Source: Janibacter cremeus (GTDB taxonomy: Bacteria > Actinomycetota > Actinomycetes > Actinomycetales > Dermatophilaceae). From it: a stretch of DNA of 64,000 nt. The DNA is taken from contig NZ_JACCAE010000001.1 in the NCBI RefSeq assembly GCF_013409205.1, positions 620,001-684,000 of the forward strand, in the 5' to 3' direction. The position numbers and the translations under genes were made by a program. Shown piece by piece: positions 27,677 through 38,515 of the stretch (position 1 is its first letter; the number at the start of each line of letters is the position of its first letter). The notes under the pieces were generated by a model. That model did not search any database, was not told the origin of the DNA, and was given only the letters and a program-made list of their open reading frames with translations.

Positions 27677-28586
27677 GGCCGACCTTGTTGTGCAGCCGGC
27701 CCGCCGTGTCGACGCGTTGGCTCTGCCCTGCAAGGCGCATCGTCGATCCCAGCGCCGACGCGATCGTCCTCGCGGCCGTGGCGGTACGGGTGAGCATGTC
27801 GTCGGGGTCGGTGAGGCCGAGCAGCGCGGTGACGGCGTCGTGCTCCTCGGCGACCAGACGGTCCCGACCACGGCCGGTGACGACGTGCAGGGCGTCGCGC
27901 ACATCGAGCAGCTGCTCCCGGGCCGGCTCCACCGGCCCGTGGGGCTGATCGGCCGGCCGGGCGCGAGTCAGCGCCCCCAGGACCGCCACGTCCCGCAGCC
28001 CTCCGAAGGCCTCCTTCAGGTCGGGCTGGACCTGCTGGGCCAGCTCCCCGTACCGACGGTGCCGCTCGCGCACCGCCTCGACGAAGGGAGGCAGTCGGGT
28101 GCGCGCACCGGCACACCAGTCACGCCCCACGCCGTCACGAGCCGTGTCCACCACGACGGGGTCACCGGCGACGAGCGAGAGCTCGAGCAGGCCGGTGGCG
28201 GCCGACAGGTCGTCCCCGGCCACCGCACGGCACTGGGCCACCGAACGCACCGCGTGGTCGAGGGAGAGACCCGAGTCCCACACGGGGTACCAGAGCCGCT
28301 CGGCCACCCTCTCCAGCTCATCGGCCGGCAGGCTCCGGCCATCGTGGAGGAGGACGAGGTCGAGGTCGCTCAGCGGGCCCGACCACCCGCGGGCGAGGGA
28401 ACCCACGGCTGCAAGGCCCACCCCTTCGCGCTCCCCCACCGCATCGGTGTACAAGTCGGTGAGCCAGTCACGGGTCACCGCGGCGATGGCCGCCCGACGC
28501 GCCCGCCCGGCACCCGGGGTGGCGAACTCCCGGGTACCGGCCAGGTCGAGGCGCGCGGCCCTGATACCCGCACCGACACTTCTCAT
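27618..28586 (-). pseudogene. glnD: Truncated [protein-PII] nucleotidyltransferase GlnD
   Basis: The first 300 or so residues are GlnD: the nucleotidyltransferase motif GSLARGWSGPLSDLDLVLL and the PDLKEAFGGLRD motif of the following domain. Full-length GlnD is about 750-850 aa with an HD domain and two ACT domains; here the frame runs from GlnD sequence into VDTAGRLHNKVGL, which is FtsY sequence read from a 41-bp copied segment, then antisense into the DUF4333-like gene and stops at 322 aa. Loss of HD and ACT would remove deuridylylation/deadenylylation and glutamine sensing. The transferase half could still be made. The ATG at 28586 is 13 bp after the glnB/K stop. Confidence 0.85.
27674..27714. 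repeat. 41-bp exact copy of an ftsY segment at the glnD break
   Basis: TGAGGCCGACCTTGTTGTGC and the 21 bases after it are identical to 30688-30728 inside ftsY, in the same orientation and 3014 bp apart. Outside these 41 bases neither flank matches. Confidence 0.95.
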
Positions 28587-28599
28587 CGGCCAGCGAGGC

Positions 28600-30278
<1,679 letters not shown>

Positions 30279-30322
30279 GCCGCAACCCTGCGTCGCTCAT
30301 GTTGCGCGGTCGGGGCGTCGTC

Positions 30323-30338
30323 GTTACCGCAGCATTTC
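30323..30338 (-). promoter_or_regulatory. Candidate GlnR box upstream of amtB
   Basis: On the minus strand GAAAT-N6-GTAAC resembles the GlnR half-site pair GaAAC-N6-GtnAC with one mismatch. It is 45-60 bp upstream of the amtB start, a fitting place for activation under nitrogen limitation. Confidence 0.4.
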
Positions 30339-30388
30339 GTGTGGGCCGTCCACGTGAACTTTCGGTGTCGACCGCGACCGGGGCGAGG

Positions 30389-31879
30389 TCAGCCGACGAT
30401 CGCGTCGACGAAGGCCTCCGGGACGAAGGGCGCCAGGTCGTCCGGGCCCTCACCGAGGCCGACGAGCTTGACCGGCACGTCGAGCGTGCGCTGGACGGCG
30501 ACGACGATGCCCCCCTTCGCGGTGCCGTCGAGCTTGGTCAGCACGACGCCGGTGATGTTGACCGCCTCGGCGAAGACCTTGGCCTGGGCCAGGCCGTTCT
30601 GCCCGGTCGTCGCGTCCAGGACGAGGAGCACCTCGTCGATCGGATTCTGCTTCTCGATGACGCGCTTGACCTTGGCCAGCTCGTCCATGAGGCCGACCTT
30701 GTTGTGCAGCCGGCCCGCCGTGTCGACGATCACCGCGTCGGACTCCATCTCGTGGCCTGCCTTGACCGCGTCGAAGGCGACGGCGGCCGGGTCGGCGCCA
30801 TCGCGGTCGCTGCGGATGGTCGGCACTCCGACACGCGCGCCCCACGTCTCGAGCTGGTCGGCCGCCGCGGCGCGGAAGGTGTCCGCCGCGCCGAGGACCA
30901 CGTCGCGGTCGTTGGCGACGAGGACGCGGGCGAGCTTGCCGACGGTCGTCGTCTTGCCGGTGCCGTTGACCCCGACGACGAGGATGCAGGCCGGCCGGCC
31001 GTCCACACGGCTGGCCGCGAGGCCTCGGTCCATGGTGGGGTCCACGAGCTTCAGCAGGTCCTGGTAGAGCCAGTCCTTGGCGACCTCGGGGTCGGTGGTG
31101 CCGTCGACGGACACGCGCTCGCGCAGGGAGTCGACGAGCTCGGTGGTCGGCTCCATGCCCAGATCGGCCGCCAGGAGGGTGTCCTCGACGTCCTCCCAGT
31201 CCTCCTCGGTCAACGACCCCTGGGACAGGAGCGCGAGCAGGCCCTTGCCGATCGCACCGTTGGAACGCGCCAGGCGGGAGCGCAACGAACGCATCCGGTC
31301 CCGGGTCGGGGCAGGGGCGTCGAGCTCTGGTTCTGGTGCAGGCTCGGGCTCGGGCGCCGCCTCGGGCTCCGTCGTGGGTGCCTCCTGCGGTGCGGCGTCG
31401 GACTCGGTCGGCTCCGCGGTCGGTGCGGTGGCAGCGGTCCGCGCGCGCTCATCCGCGTCGGACTCGACGGGCGTGAAGTCCTCGTCGGTCGTGGCCTCCG
31501 GCGTGGCCTGCGGGGTCGTGGTGGCCGCGGCGGGCTCCTCGTCGACCGGCGTCTGCTCTGCGGGACCGGGCTCTGCGAGGGTGGGGTCCGCGGGCTCCTC
31601 AGCGGGCGTCTCTGCGGTCTTCCCAGCCAGTCCCTCGTCATCCGGGGTCTCATCCCCCTTCGTCTCCTCCGGCTTGGCATGCTCACTCGGCCGGTCGAGC
31701 ACGATCGTGCCGCTGCGGTGGTCGGCGGAGCCCTTGGGGCGCTCCGGGGGGCGGTGCTCCGGCGGGAGCTCCTTGCTCTTCCCGCCCCTGCCGCGCAGCA
31801 GGCCCACTGCCATCCCCCCGAGGAGGACCAGCAGCGCGACGGCCACGAGGATGTACTCGGTCAACGTGTCGATACCCAT
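30389..31879 (-). CDS. ftsY: Signal recognition particle receptor FtsY
   Basis: This 496-aa protein has an N-terminal membrane segment (residues about 8-28), a long Ala/Glu/Pro/Thr-rich acidic region (about 35-190) and the NG GTPase domain with GVNGTGKTTTVGKL, DTFRAAAADQL, VDTAGRLHNKVGL and TKLDGTAKGG. It docks Ffh-ribosome complexes at the membrane. Downstream of it, on the same strand, lies amtB. The segment coding DTAGRLHNKVG is the donor of the 41-bp copy found in glnD; ftsY itself reads through intact. Confidence 0.97.
   Translation of the reverse strand: MGIDTLTEYILVAVALLVLLGGMAVGLLRGRGGKSKELPPEHRPPERPKGSADHRSGTIVLDRPSEHAKPEETKGDETPDDEGLAGKTAETPAEEPADPTLAEPGPAEQTPVDEEPAAATTTPQATPEATTDEDFTPVESDADERARTAATAPTAEPTESDAAPQEAPTTEPEAAPEPEPAPEPELDAPAPTRDRMRSLRSRLARSNGAIGKGLLALLSQGSLTEEDWEDVEDTLLAADLGMEPTTELVDSLRERVSVDGTTDPEVAKDWLYQDLLKLVDPTMDRGLAASRVDGRPACILVVGVNGTGKTTTVGKLARVLVANDRDVVLGAADTFRAAAADQLETWGARVGVPTIRSDRDGADPAAVAFDAVKAGHEMESDAVIVDTAGRLHNKVGLMDELAKVKRVIEKQNPIDEVLLVLDATTGQNGLAQAKVFAEAVNITGVVLTKLDGTAKGGIVVAVQRTLDVPVKLVGLGEGPDDLAPFVPEAFVDAIVG
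30688..30728. repeat. ftsY source copy of the 41-bp repeat
   Basis: Identical to 27674-27714. Here it encodes the conserved GTPase motif around DTAGRLHNKVGL in frame, so this is the original copy. Confidence 0.95.
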
Positions 31880-31916
31880 CACGGGACCATCTTCGCAGGG
31901 TCGGTGAGTGGTTCGG

Positions 31917-32372
31917 TCAGGCCACCAGGTGGGGCACCGGCGCGTCGGCTGCCGGGTCGTCCACGACCGCCTGCGCCCAGGCCACGAGACCGCCCACATC
32001 GATGCCGTGGGGCGGGTCCGTGGCGAAGGGGGCGATGGCCTCCCTCCCGCGAGAGGTCACCGTCCGCGCTCCGCGCGGGTTGCCACGGCGCTGGTGGGTC
32101 AGGCCGACCGCGAGCTGGGCCAGGCCCTGCCACAGGGCACGCTCCGGCGCCTGCTGCGGCAGCGACTTCCACTGCTCCTCGAGGACCTCGTGGGCGTGGA
32201 AGGGCATCTCCCGGTCCAGGTAGTCCTGGGCCAGCGTCAACGCCTCGTGCGGCGTGCGCTCACGCGCCTCGACCCGCTCGACCCCGGTGGCACCGTGCGG
32301 CAGCGGACGGCCGAGCGCGTCGCGGGGTCGGGCGTTCTCGGCACGCCCCTGCCCATCACGGTCTCGAGCCAT
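31917..32372 (-). CDS. DUF309 domain protein
   Basis: This 151-aa protein contains the DUF309 core FHAHEVLEEQWKSLP, followed by ALWQGLAQLAVGLTHQRRGNPRGA, an all-helical His/Glu-containing fold of unknown function that is common in actinobacteria and cyanobacteria. The N-terminal 40 residues are variable. An AAGGAC/GGAG stretch precedes the ATG. It follows the M13 peptidase gene by 28 bp on the same strand. Confidence 0.85.
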   Translation of the reverse strand: MARDRDGQGRAENARPRDALGRPLPHGATGVERVEARERTPHEALTLAQDYLDREMPFHAHEVLEEQWKSLPQQAPERALWQGLAQLAVGLTHQRRGNPRGARTVTSRGREAIAPFATDPPHGIDVGGLVAWAQAVVDDPAADAPVPHLVA

Positions 32373-32400
32373 GTCCTTGGTCTCCTGCGTCCGCCCGGAC

Positions 32401-34389
32401 TCAGAAGAGGCTGACGCGCTCGGCCGGGTCGAGCCACATGCCGTCGCCCTCGCCGGTACCGAAGGCCTCGTGGAAGGCGTCGATGTTGCGCACGGCGTTG
32501 CCCCGCACGTCCTGGGGGCTGTGCGGGTCGAGCGACAGCAACCGGATGGCCTCTTCGGTGCGGGCGTCGCCGCACCAGACCCGGGCCCAGTTGGTGAAGA
32601 AGCGCTGGTCCCCGGTCAGGCCGGAGTCGTCGGTCTCCGCGGCACGCTCGCCGACAGCGATCCGGTAGGCAGCGTGACCGATGGCCAGTCCCCCGATGTC
32701 GCCGATGTTCTCCCCGACGGTCAGGGCGCCGTTGACGGTGTGGCCGGGCGCATGCCGCGTCTCGCGGACGTCGAACTGCTCGATGAGGGCGTCGCGGCGC
32801 TCCTCGAAGGCCTCCCGGTCGGACTCGGTCCACCAGTCGCGCAGGTTGCCATGGCCGTCGAAGGTCGAGCCGGCGTCGTCGAAGCCGTGCCCGATCTCGT
32901 GGCCGATGACCGCACCGATGCCGCCGTAGTTGTCGGCATCATCCCCCTCGGCGTCGAAGAAGGGCGGCTGGAGGATGGCCGCGGGGAAGACGATCTCGTT
33001 CAGCCCGGGGTTGTAGTAGGCGTTGACCGTCTGCGGGGTGAGGAACCACTCGTCGCGGTCGACCGGGCCGCCGAGCTTGCCGAGCGCCCGGTCGACCTCG
33101 AAGGCGGCGACCCGGCGCACGTTGCCGACGAGATCGCCCTCGACGATCTGCAGGGCGGAGTAGTCGCGCCACCGGACGGGGTGGCCGATCTTCGGGGTGA
33201 AGGCCGCCAGCTTCCTCGTGGCCTCCTGCTGGGTCTCCTGACTCATCCACGAGGACTGCGCGAAGGAGCGGCGGAAGGCCTCGACGAGGTTGTCGACGAG
33301 GGTGACCATGCGCTCGCGGGCCGCCGGCGGGAAGTGGCGCTCGACGTAGAGCTCACCGACGGCCTCGCCGAGTGAGGCGTCGACGAGGGAGACGCCACGC
33401 TTCCACCGGGCCCGCTGCTCCGGGATCCCCGAGAGGGTGCGGCCGACGAAGTCGAACTCCTCCTCGACGATGCGGCTGTCGAGGTAGGCGGCCAGCGACT
33501 GCACGATGCGCAGACGCAACCAGTCGCGCCAGACGGCCAGGTCGACCGAGTTGAGCAGGGAGGACAGCCCGCGCAGGAAGTCGGGCTGGCGTACGACGAC
33601 CTCGGCGAAGGGAGCGGACGCCCCCAGGGCGGTGGCCCAGGCGGCCCAGTCGATCCGGGGCGTGAGGTCGGCGAGCTGATCAGCGTCCATGAGGGTGTAG
33701 GTGCGGATCGGGTCGCGGTTGGCCACCCGGTCCCAGTGGTCCTGGGCCAGCCGGGTCTCCAGGTCGACGACCCGCTCGGCGGCGTCGGTCGCGGCAGCCG
33801 GCTCCATGTCGGTCGCCAGGGCGAGCAGACGCGCGACGTGCCCCCGGTACGCGGTGACCGTCGCCTCGTGCTGCGACTGCCGGTAGTACGACTCGTCGGG
33901 AAGCCCGAGCCCACCCTGCTCGAGGTAGACGACGTAGCGCGAGGAGTCCTTGTCGTCGGTGTTGACGAAGGGCTGGACGAAGCCGCTGACACCGTCCCGG
34001 GCCAGCCGGCCGGTGAGCGTGACGAGATCGGCCACGGAGTCCACCGTGTCGACGGCGCTGAGCAGCTCGGCCAGCGGGCGCGCGCCGAGCTGCTCGGCGC
34101 GCTCCTCGTCGAGGAAGGAGCGGTAGAGCGCGCCCACCTTGCCGGCGATCGAGTCGATCGGGCTGTCGGGGTCGGCGCCGACCTCCTCGATGAGGGTGCG
34201 CACGTTGCTCTCGGCGCGCTCGCGCAGGACGTCGAAGACGCCGTAGCGACCACGGTCCGCGGGGATCTCGACGGACTCCAACCAGTGGTTGTTCACGTGG
34301 CCGAAGAGGTCGTCCTGCGGACGCACCTCCGGGTCGACGGGGCCGCGGAAGTCCACGGCAGCGGCAGTGGCGGAGTGGGTGTCGGTCAT
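32401..34389 (-). CDS. pepO: M13-family zinc metallopeptidase (neprilysin/PepO type)
   Basis: This 662-aa peptidase has the zinc motif HEIGHGFDDAG, the third ligand and catalytic Asp in ENIGDIGG, and the substrate-binding NAYYNPGLNEIVFPAAIL. It has no signal peptide or membrane anchor, so it should be a cytosolic oligopeptidase like PepO and mycobacterial Zmp1 rather than a secreted enzyme. The ATG overlaps the stop of the small membrane-protein gene by 4 bp. Confidence 0.95.
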   Translation of the reverse strand: MTDTHSATAAAVDFRGPVDPEVRPQDDLFGHVNNHWLESVEIPADRGRYGVFDVLRERAESNVRTLIEEVGADPDSPIDSIAGKVGALYRSFLDEERAEQLGARPLAELLSAVDTVDSVADLVTLTGRLARDGVSGFVQPFVNTDDKDSSRYVVYLEQGGLGLPDESYYRQSQHEATVTAYRGHVARLLALATDMEPAAATDAAERVVDLETRLAQDHWDRVANRDPIRTYTLMDADQLADLTPRIDWAAWATALGASAPFAEVVVRQPDFLRGLSSLLNSVDLAVWRDWLRLRIVQSLAAYLDSRIVEEEFDFVGRTLSGIPEQRARWKRGVSLVDASLGEAVGELYVERHFPPAARERMVTLVDNLVEAFRRSFAQSSWMSQETQQEATRKLAAFTPKIGHPVRWRDYSALQIVEGDLVGNVRRVAAFEVDRALGKLGGPVDRDEWFLTPQTVNAYYNPGLNEIVFPAAILQPPFFDAEGDDADNYGGIGAVIGHEIGHGFDDAGSTFDGHGNLRDWWTESDREAFEERRDALIEQFDVRETRHAPGHTVNGALTVGENIGDIGGLAIGHAAYRIAVGERAAETDDSGLTGDQRFFTNWARVWCGDARTEEAIRLLSLDPHSPQDVRGNAVRNIDAFHEAFGTGEGDGMWLDPAERVSLF

Positions 34390-34622
34390 GAGGCCTTTCG
34401 GTCGCTCGGCGGACCCTGGCGTCGCGTCGAGGTGGCGTGGGTGACGGCCCCCGAGGCGCGGCTGGTGGCATTGTCCGTCGTCTCGCGGACCTTGACCACG
34501 ACGCGTTCACCCCGGGCGGTCAGGATCTCGCGCCCCTGACGATGGGCAGGGATCGCGACGAGGGCCATTACCGCGGCGGACAGGACGAGGCAGATCAGCA
34601 GCCCCACGATTACGGCGGTCAT
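34386..34622 (-). CDS. Small single-pass membrane protein
   Basis: This 78-aa protein has one hydrophobic helix at the N-terminus (AVIVGLLICLVLSAAVMALVAIP), then a basic cytosolic tail. I do not recognise it. The 4-bp overlap with the M13 peptidase start argues that it is a real, translationally coupled gene. The start ATG at 34622 is chosen because the membrane helix begins there; a longer upstream frame overlaps the smc 3' region and has no signal. Confidence 0.6.
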   Translation of the reverse strand: MTAVIVGLLICLVLSAAVMALVAIPAHRQGREILTARGERVVVKVRETTDNATSRASGAVTHATSTRRQGPPSDRKAS

Positions 34623-34689
34623 GGGCCCATAGTCCCCTCCGCGACGGCACCGCTCAACTCGACAGGCCGCTGGTGACGTGACCGTGATC

Positions 34690-37600
34690 TCAGGCGGGTT
34701 GCTGCTCACCCTCGGGTGCGACGTCCCTCAGTCGCTGGCTGACGAGCGTGGTGATGCCGTCCCCGCGCATCGAGACCCCGTACAGAGCGTCGGCCACCTC
34801 CATCGTCTTCTTCTGGTGGGTGATGACGATCAGCTGGCTGGAGTCGCGCAGCTCCTCGAAGAGCATGATCAGGCGGCCGAGGTTGGTGTCGTCGAGGGCG
34901 GCCTCGACCTCGTCCATGATGTAGAAGGGCGAGGGCCGGGCCTTGAAGATCGCCACGAGCAGGGCGACCGCGACGAGTGAGCGCTCGCCGCCGGAGAGCA
35001 GCGACAGCCGCTTGACCTTCTTGCCCGGGGGGCGGGCCTCGACCTCGATGCCCGTGGTGAGCATGTTGCCGGGGTCGGTGAGCACGAGCTTGCCCTCGCC
35101 CCCGGGGAAGAGCCGGGAGAAGACGCCCCGGAACTGCTCGGCGGTGTCGGCGAAGGCCTCGGCGAAGACCTGCTCCACCCGCTCGTCGATCTCGGAGACG
35201 ATGTCGAGCAGGTCCTGCTTGGAGCGGCGCAGGTCCTCCAGCTGCGTGGTGAGGAAGGTGTGCCGCTCCTCGAGCGCGGCGAACTCCTCCAGCGCCAGTG
35301 GGTTGACCTTGCCCAGCGCCTTCAGCCCACGCTCGGCCGTGCGCAGGCGCTTCTCCTGGACGGCGCGCTCGTAGGGCTGCGGCTGCGGGAAGTCCTGCGA
35401 CTGCGGGTCCTCGTCGGGACCTGCGACGTGCGGCACGAGCTGGTGCGGGCCGAACTCCTCCATGAGGACGTCCGGGTCGACGCCCAGCTCCTCGACGGCC
35501 CGGGTCTGCAGCTGCTCGATCCGCGCGACCTGCTGGGCGCGGGCGACCTCATCACGGTGTACCTCGTCGGTCAACTCGCGCAGCGCGTCCTGCTGCTCGG
35601 TCAGCTCGGTGCGCAGGCCCCGCAGGGCCTCGTCGCGGTCCGCGCGGGCCGACTCCCCCGCGTCACGCTCACGTCCGGCGGCTTCGGCCGCGGTCGCGAC
35701 GCGTGCGGCGGACCACCGCGCGGCGGTCTCGACGGCAGCGGCGACCTCGGCCTCCCGGCGGCGACGCTCCCTTCGCGCGCGCAGGCGCTCACGGGCCGCG
35801 ATCTCGTTGCGGGCCGCCCCCTCCAGGGACTCGGCGCGGCCGTGCAGCGAGCGGGCCCTCTCCTCCTTGGTGCGCAGGGCGAGGCGGACCTCGGTCTCGG
35901 ACGTGCGTGCGGAGCCGGCCTCGAGCTCGAGTCGGTCGCGGTCGTCGGTGGCGTCCTCCCCCTCGTCCTCCGCGGGCTCCTCGGACGCGTCCTCGAGGCG
36001 CTGCTCGAGCTCGGCCAGCTCGGCTCGGTCGGATTCGAGGGCGGCCTCGGCCTCGGTGATGGAGGCCCGGGTGCGCTCCGCCTCGGCCTTGGCGGTGCGG
36101 GCGGTCGTCCCGAGCCCACCGAGCTGCTCGGCGACAGCGGCCATCCGGGCGTCCGACTCGTGGAGCGCCTCCATCGCGGCGTCGCGGGCCTTGACGCGCT
36201 GGGCGAGCGTCTCCTTCGCGGCCGTCAGGGCGAAGGTCGACTCCTCGCCGCGCCGGGTCGCGTCCTCGAGCACGGCGCGGGTCTCGTCGACGGCCGCCTG
36301 CAGCTCCAGCTGGCTCGGCGCGGCGCTGGACCCTCCCCGCACGAAACCGGGTCCGTAGACGTCACCGTCCCCGGTGACGACCGTGAGGTCACCGGTCTCG
36401 GCGAGCATGGCGAGTGCGGCGGCCGTGTCCCCGACGATGGCGACCCGCTCGAGAACCTGCTCGACGGCAGGTCGTACCTGGGTGGGTGCCTCGACGACGT
36501 CGAGCGCCCAGACCGCGTGCGAAGGCAGGGACGGCCACCCGTCGCGGCCACCCGGTCGTGCGGTGGCGCCGACGACGAGGTGCGCGCGGCCGGAGTCATC
36601 GCTGCGCAGTCTCTCGACGGCGCGGGCGGCGGCATCGACGCTGCCGACGGCGAGGGCGTTGCCGGCCTGGTCGAGGGCGGCGGCGACGGCAGCCTCGTGG
36701 CCACCGCTGACGGCGACGAGCTCGGCGACCGATCCGAGGATCTCGTGCTCGACGGCGGAGGCCTCCTTCAGCGCCTCGACGCCGTCCTTGCGGCGCAGGC
36801 TCAGCTCGAGGGCCTCCAGGCGTGCCTGGGCAGACTGGCGGTCGCGCTCGGCGGCACGCCCCGCCTCGGTGATCTCCTCGACCTGGGCGGCGGCGTCGTC
36901 GTGGGCCGCCGCGGACCTCTCGTAGGCCTCGTCGAGGCCCTCCTCGCTGCCTTCCTCGTCCGCGATGGTGCTCTCCAGGCGGGTGAACTCGCGCTCGGCC
37001 TCGTCAGCGCGGGCCAGGGCGGTGGCCACGCTCTCCTGCAGTCGCCCGACCTCGGCCTCCGCGGCCTCGATCCGGGAGCGGCGGGCACCGACCTGGCCGG
37101 CGAGACGGGCCAGGCCCTCCCGGCGGTCGGCGGCGCGCTGGGTGAGGGTGGCGATGCGTTGCTGCTCCGCGGCGAAGGCCTTCTCGGCGCTCTCGCGGGC
37201 GGCGACGGACTCGGCGAGCTGCTCGGTGGCCTCGGCGATCTCGGCGCGCAGGGCGTCCTCGTCCTCGCGGGCGCGCGCGGCCTGCGCGCGCAGCGCCTCG
37301 GGGTCGCGACCGCTCGTGGTCTCGACCTCCTCGTCCTGCCCGAGCAGCCGCACCCGCTCGGCGGCCAGCTCGGCGGTCGCGGTCAGCTTGTCGGTGAGGG
37401 AGGACAGACGCACGGCCCGGTCCCGGGCGGCGGTGAGCTCCGCGGTCGCGGCGGCCCCGGTCTCCTCGTGTGCGGTGATCCGGCTACGGACCGCGAGGAC
37501 CGCCTCCTCGAGGGCCTTGCGGCGGGCGAGCATGGCCTCCTCGTCGGCGACCTCCTGCTCGAGTGCAGAGGTCATCCGCACGAGGTCGTCGGCCAGCAGC

Positions 37601-38283
37601 CGGTGGCGCGCGTCGCGGGCATCGGCCTGGATGACCGCAGCCTTGCGGGCGGTCTCGGCCTGGCGACCCAGTGGGCCGAGCTGGCGACGGATCTCGGAGG
37701 TGAGGTCGGCGACGCGGGAGAGGTTGGCCTCCATCCCGTCGAGCTTGCGCAGCGCCTTCTCCTTGCGCTTGCGGTGCTTGAGGACGCCCGCGGCCTCCTC
37801 GATGAAGCCTCGGCGGTCCTCGGCCGTCGCCCGCAGCACGGCGTCGAGCTGGCCCTGCCCGACGATGACGTGCATCTCGCGGCCGATGCCGGAGTCGGAG
37901 AGCAGCTCCTGAATGTCGAGCAGTCGGCAGGAGGTTCCGTTGATCGCGTACTCGGAGCCGCCGTTGCGGAACATCGTGCGGCTGATCGTCACCTCGGAGT
38001 AGTCGATCGGCAACGCCCCGTCGGTGTTGTCGATCGTCATCGTCACCTCGGCCCGGCCGAGTGCGGCACGGCCGGTGGTGCCGGCGAAGATGACGTCCTC
38101 CATCTTGCCGCCGCGCAGGGTCTTCGCGCCCTGCTCCCCCATCACCCACGCGAGGGCGTCGACGACGTTGGACTTGCCCGAGCCGTTGGGGCCGACGATG
38201 CACGTGATGCCCGGCTCGAGGCGCAGATGCGTCGACGACGCGAACGACTTGAAGCCCTTGAGGGTGAGGCTCTTGACGTACAC
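34690..38283 (-). CDS. smc: Chromosome segregation protein SMC
   Basis: SMC is the condensin ATPase that compacts and individualises the chromosome with ScpA/ScpB. The 1197-aa protein has Walker A GPNGSGKSN at residues 32-40, a long coiled coil rich in Ala, Glu and Arg, a hinge at about 500-660 (GSVAELVAVSGGHEAAVAAAL...), a second coiled coil, and at the C-terminus the signature LLSGGERSLVAVALL with Walker B FYIMDEVEAALDD. The GTG start at 38283 has GAGGAG 9 nt upstream. Confidence 0.98.
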   Translation of the reverse strand: MYVKSLTLKGFKSFASSTHLRLEPGITCIVGPNGSGKSNVVDALAWVMGEQGAKTLRGGKMEDVIFAGTTGRAALGRAEVTMTIDNTDGALPIDYSEVTISRTMFRNGGSEYAINGTSCRLLDIQELLSDSGIGREMHVIVGQGQLDAVLRATAEDRRGFIEEAAGVLKHRKRKEKALRKLDGMEANLSRVADLTSEIRRQLGPLGRQAETARKAAVIQADARDARHRLLADDLVRMTSALEQEVADEEAMLARRKALEEAVLAVRSRITAHEETGAAATAELTAARDRAVRLSSLTDKLTATAELAAERVRLLGQDEEVETTSGRDPEALRAQAARAREDEDALRAEIAEATEQLAESVAARESAEKAFAAEQQRIATLTQRAADRREGLARLAGQVGARRSRIEAAEAEVGRLQESVATALARADEAEREFTRLESTIADEEGSEEGLDEAYERSAAAHDDAAAQVEEITEAGRAAERDRQSAQARLEALELSLRRKDGVEALKEASAVEHEILGSVAELVAVSGGHEAAVAAALDQAGNALAVGSVDAAARAVERLRSDDSGRAHLVVGATARPGGRDGWPSLPSHAVWALDVVEAPTQVRPAVEQVLERVAIVGDTAAALAMLAETGDLTVVTGDGDVYGPGFVRGGSSAAPSQLELQAAVDETRAVLEDATRRGEESTFALTAAKETLAQRVKARDAAMEALHESDARMAAVAEQLGGLGTTARTAKAEAERTRASITEAEAALESDRAELAELEQRLEDASEEPAEDEGEDATDDRDRLELEAGSARTSETEVRLALRTKEERARSLHGRAESLEGAARNEIAARERLRARRERRRREAEVAAAVETAARWSAARVATAAEAAGRERDAGESARADRDEALRGLRTELTEQQDALRELTDEVHRDEVARAQQVARIEQLQTRAVEELGVDPDVLMEEFGPHQLVPHVAGPDEDPQSQDFPQPQPYERAVQEKRLRTAERGLKALGKVNPLALEEFAALEERHTFLTTQLEDLRRSKQDLLDIVSEIDERVEQVFAEAFADTAEQFRGVFSRLFPGGEGKLVLTDPGNMLTTGIEVEARPPGKKVKRLSLLSGGERSLVAVALLVAIFKARPSPFYIMDEVEAALDDTNLGRLIMLFEELRDSSQLIVITHQKKTMEVADALYGVSMRGDGITTLVSQRLRDVAPEGEQQPA

Positions 38284-38404
38284 GAGCGGGACTCCTCGGG
38301 CAGACGGCGGACGACGATCCCGGTCACTCTACTTGCGTGGCCCTCCGCTGTGCCCTCCCCGCGCCCGGCCCCGGGTCGCGGGGCCATGCCGGGCAGAAGT
38401 GACG

Positions 38405-38504
38405 CGCGGGTACGACGACAGGTCGCGATGTCCTGCGGAGGCAGAACCCCGGAAAATCAAGGGCCTTCTCGCACGGCACTCGACAAGTGATCGTCGTACC
38501 CGCG
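38405..38504. repeat. Long-loop inverted repeat between map and smc
   Basis: CGCGGGTACGACGA (38405-38418) and TCGTCGTACCCGCG (38491-38504) are perfect 14-bp complements separated by 72 bp. They occupy most of the 232-bp gap, starting 11 bp after the map stop. The loop contains a smaller CTGC/GCAG hairpin. It may be an elaborate terminator or a small structured RNA. The remainder of the gap holds a TAGAGT -10-like hexamer for smc. Confidence 0.6.
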
Positions 38505-38515
38505 GGTAACGTCGA

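Noticed and set aside
27674..27714. A third SRP-type GTPase
   Set aside because: Only 41 bp resemble ftsY; there is no GTPase domain around it.
35260..38490. Very long open frame opposite smc (over 1000 codons)
   Set aside because: It is an antisense shadow of high third-position GC; the encoded sequence is low-complexity and matches no family, whereas the smc strand has all SMC motifs.
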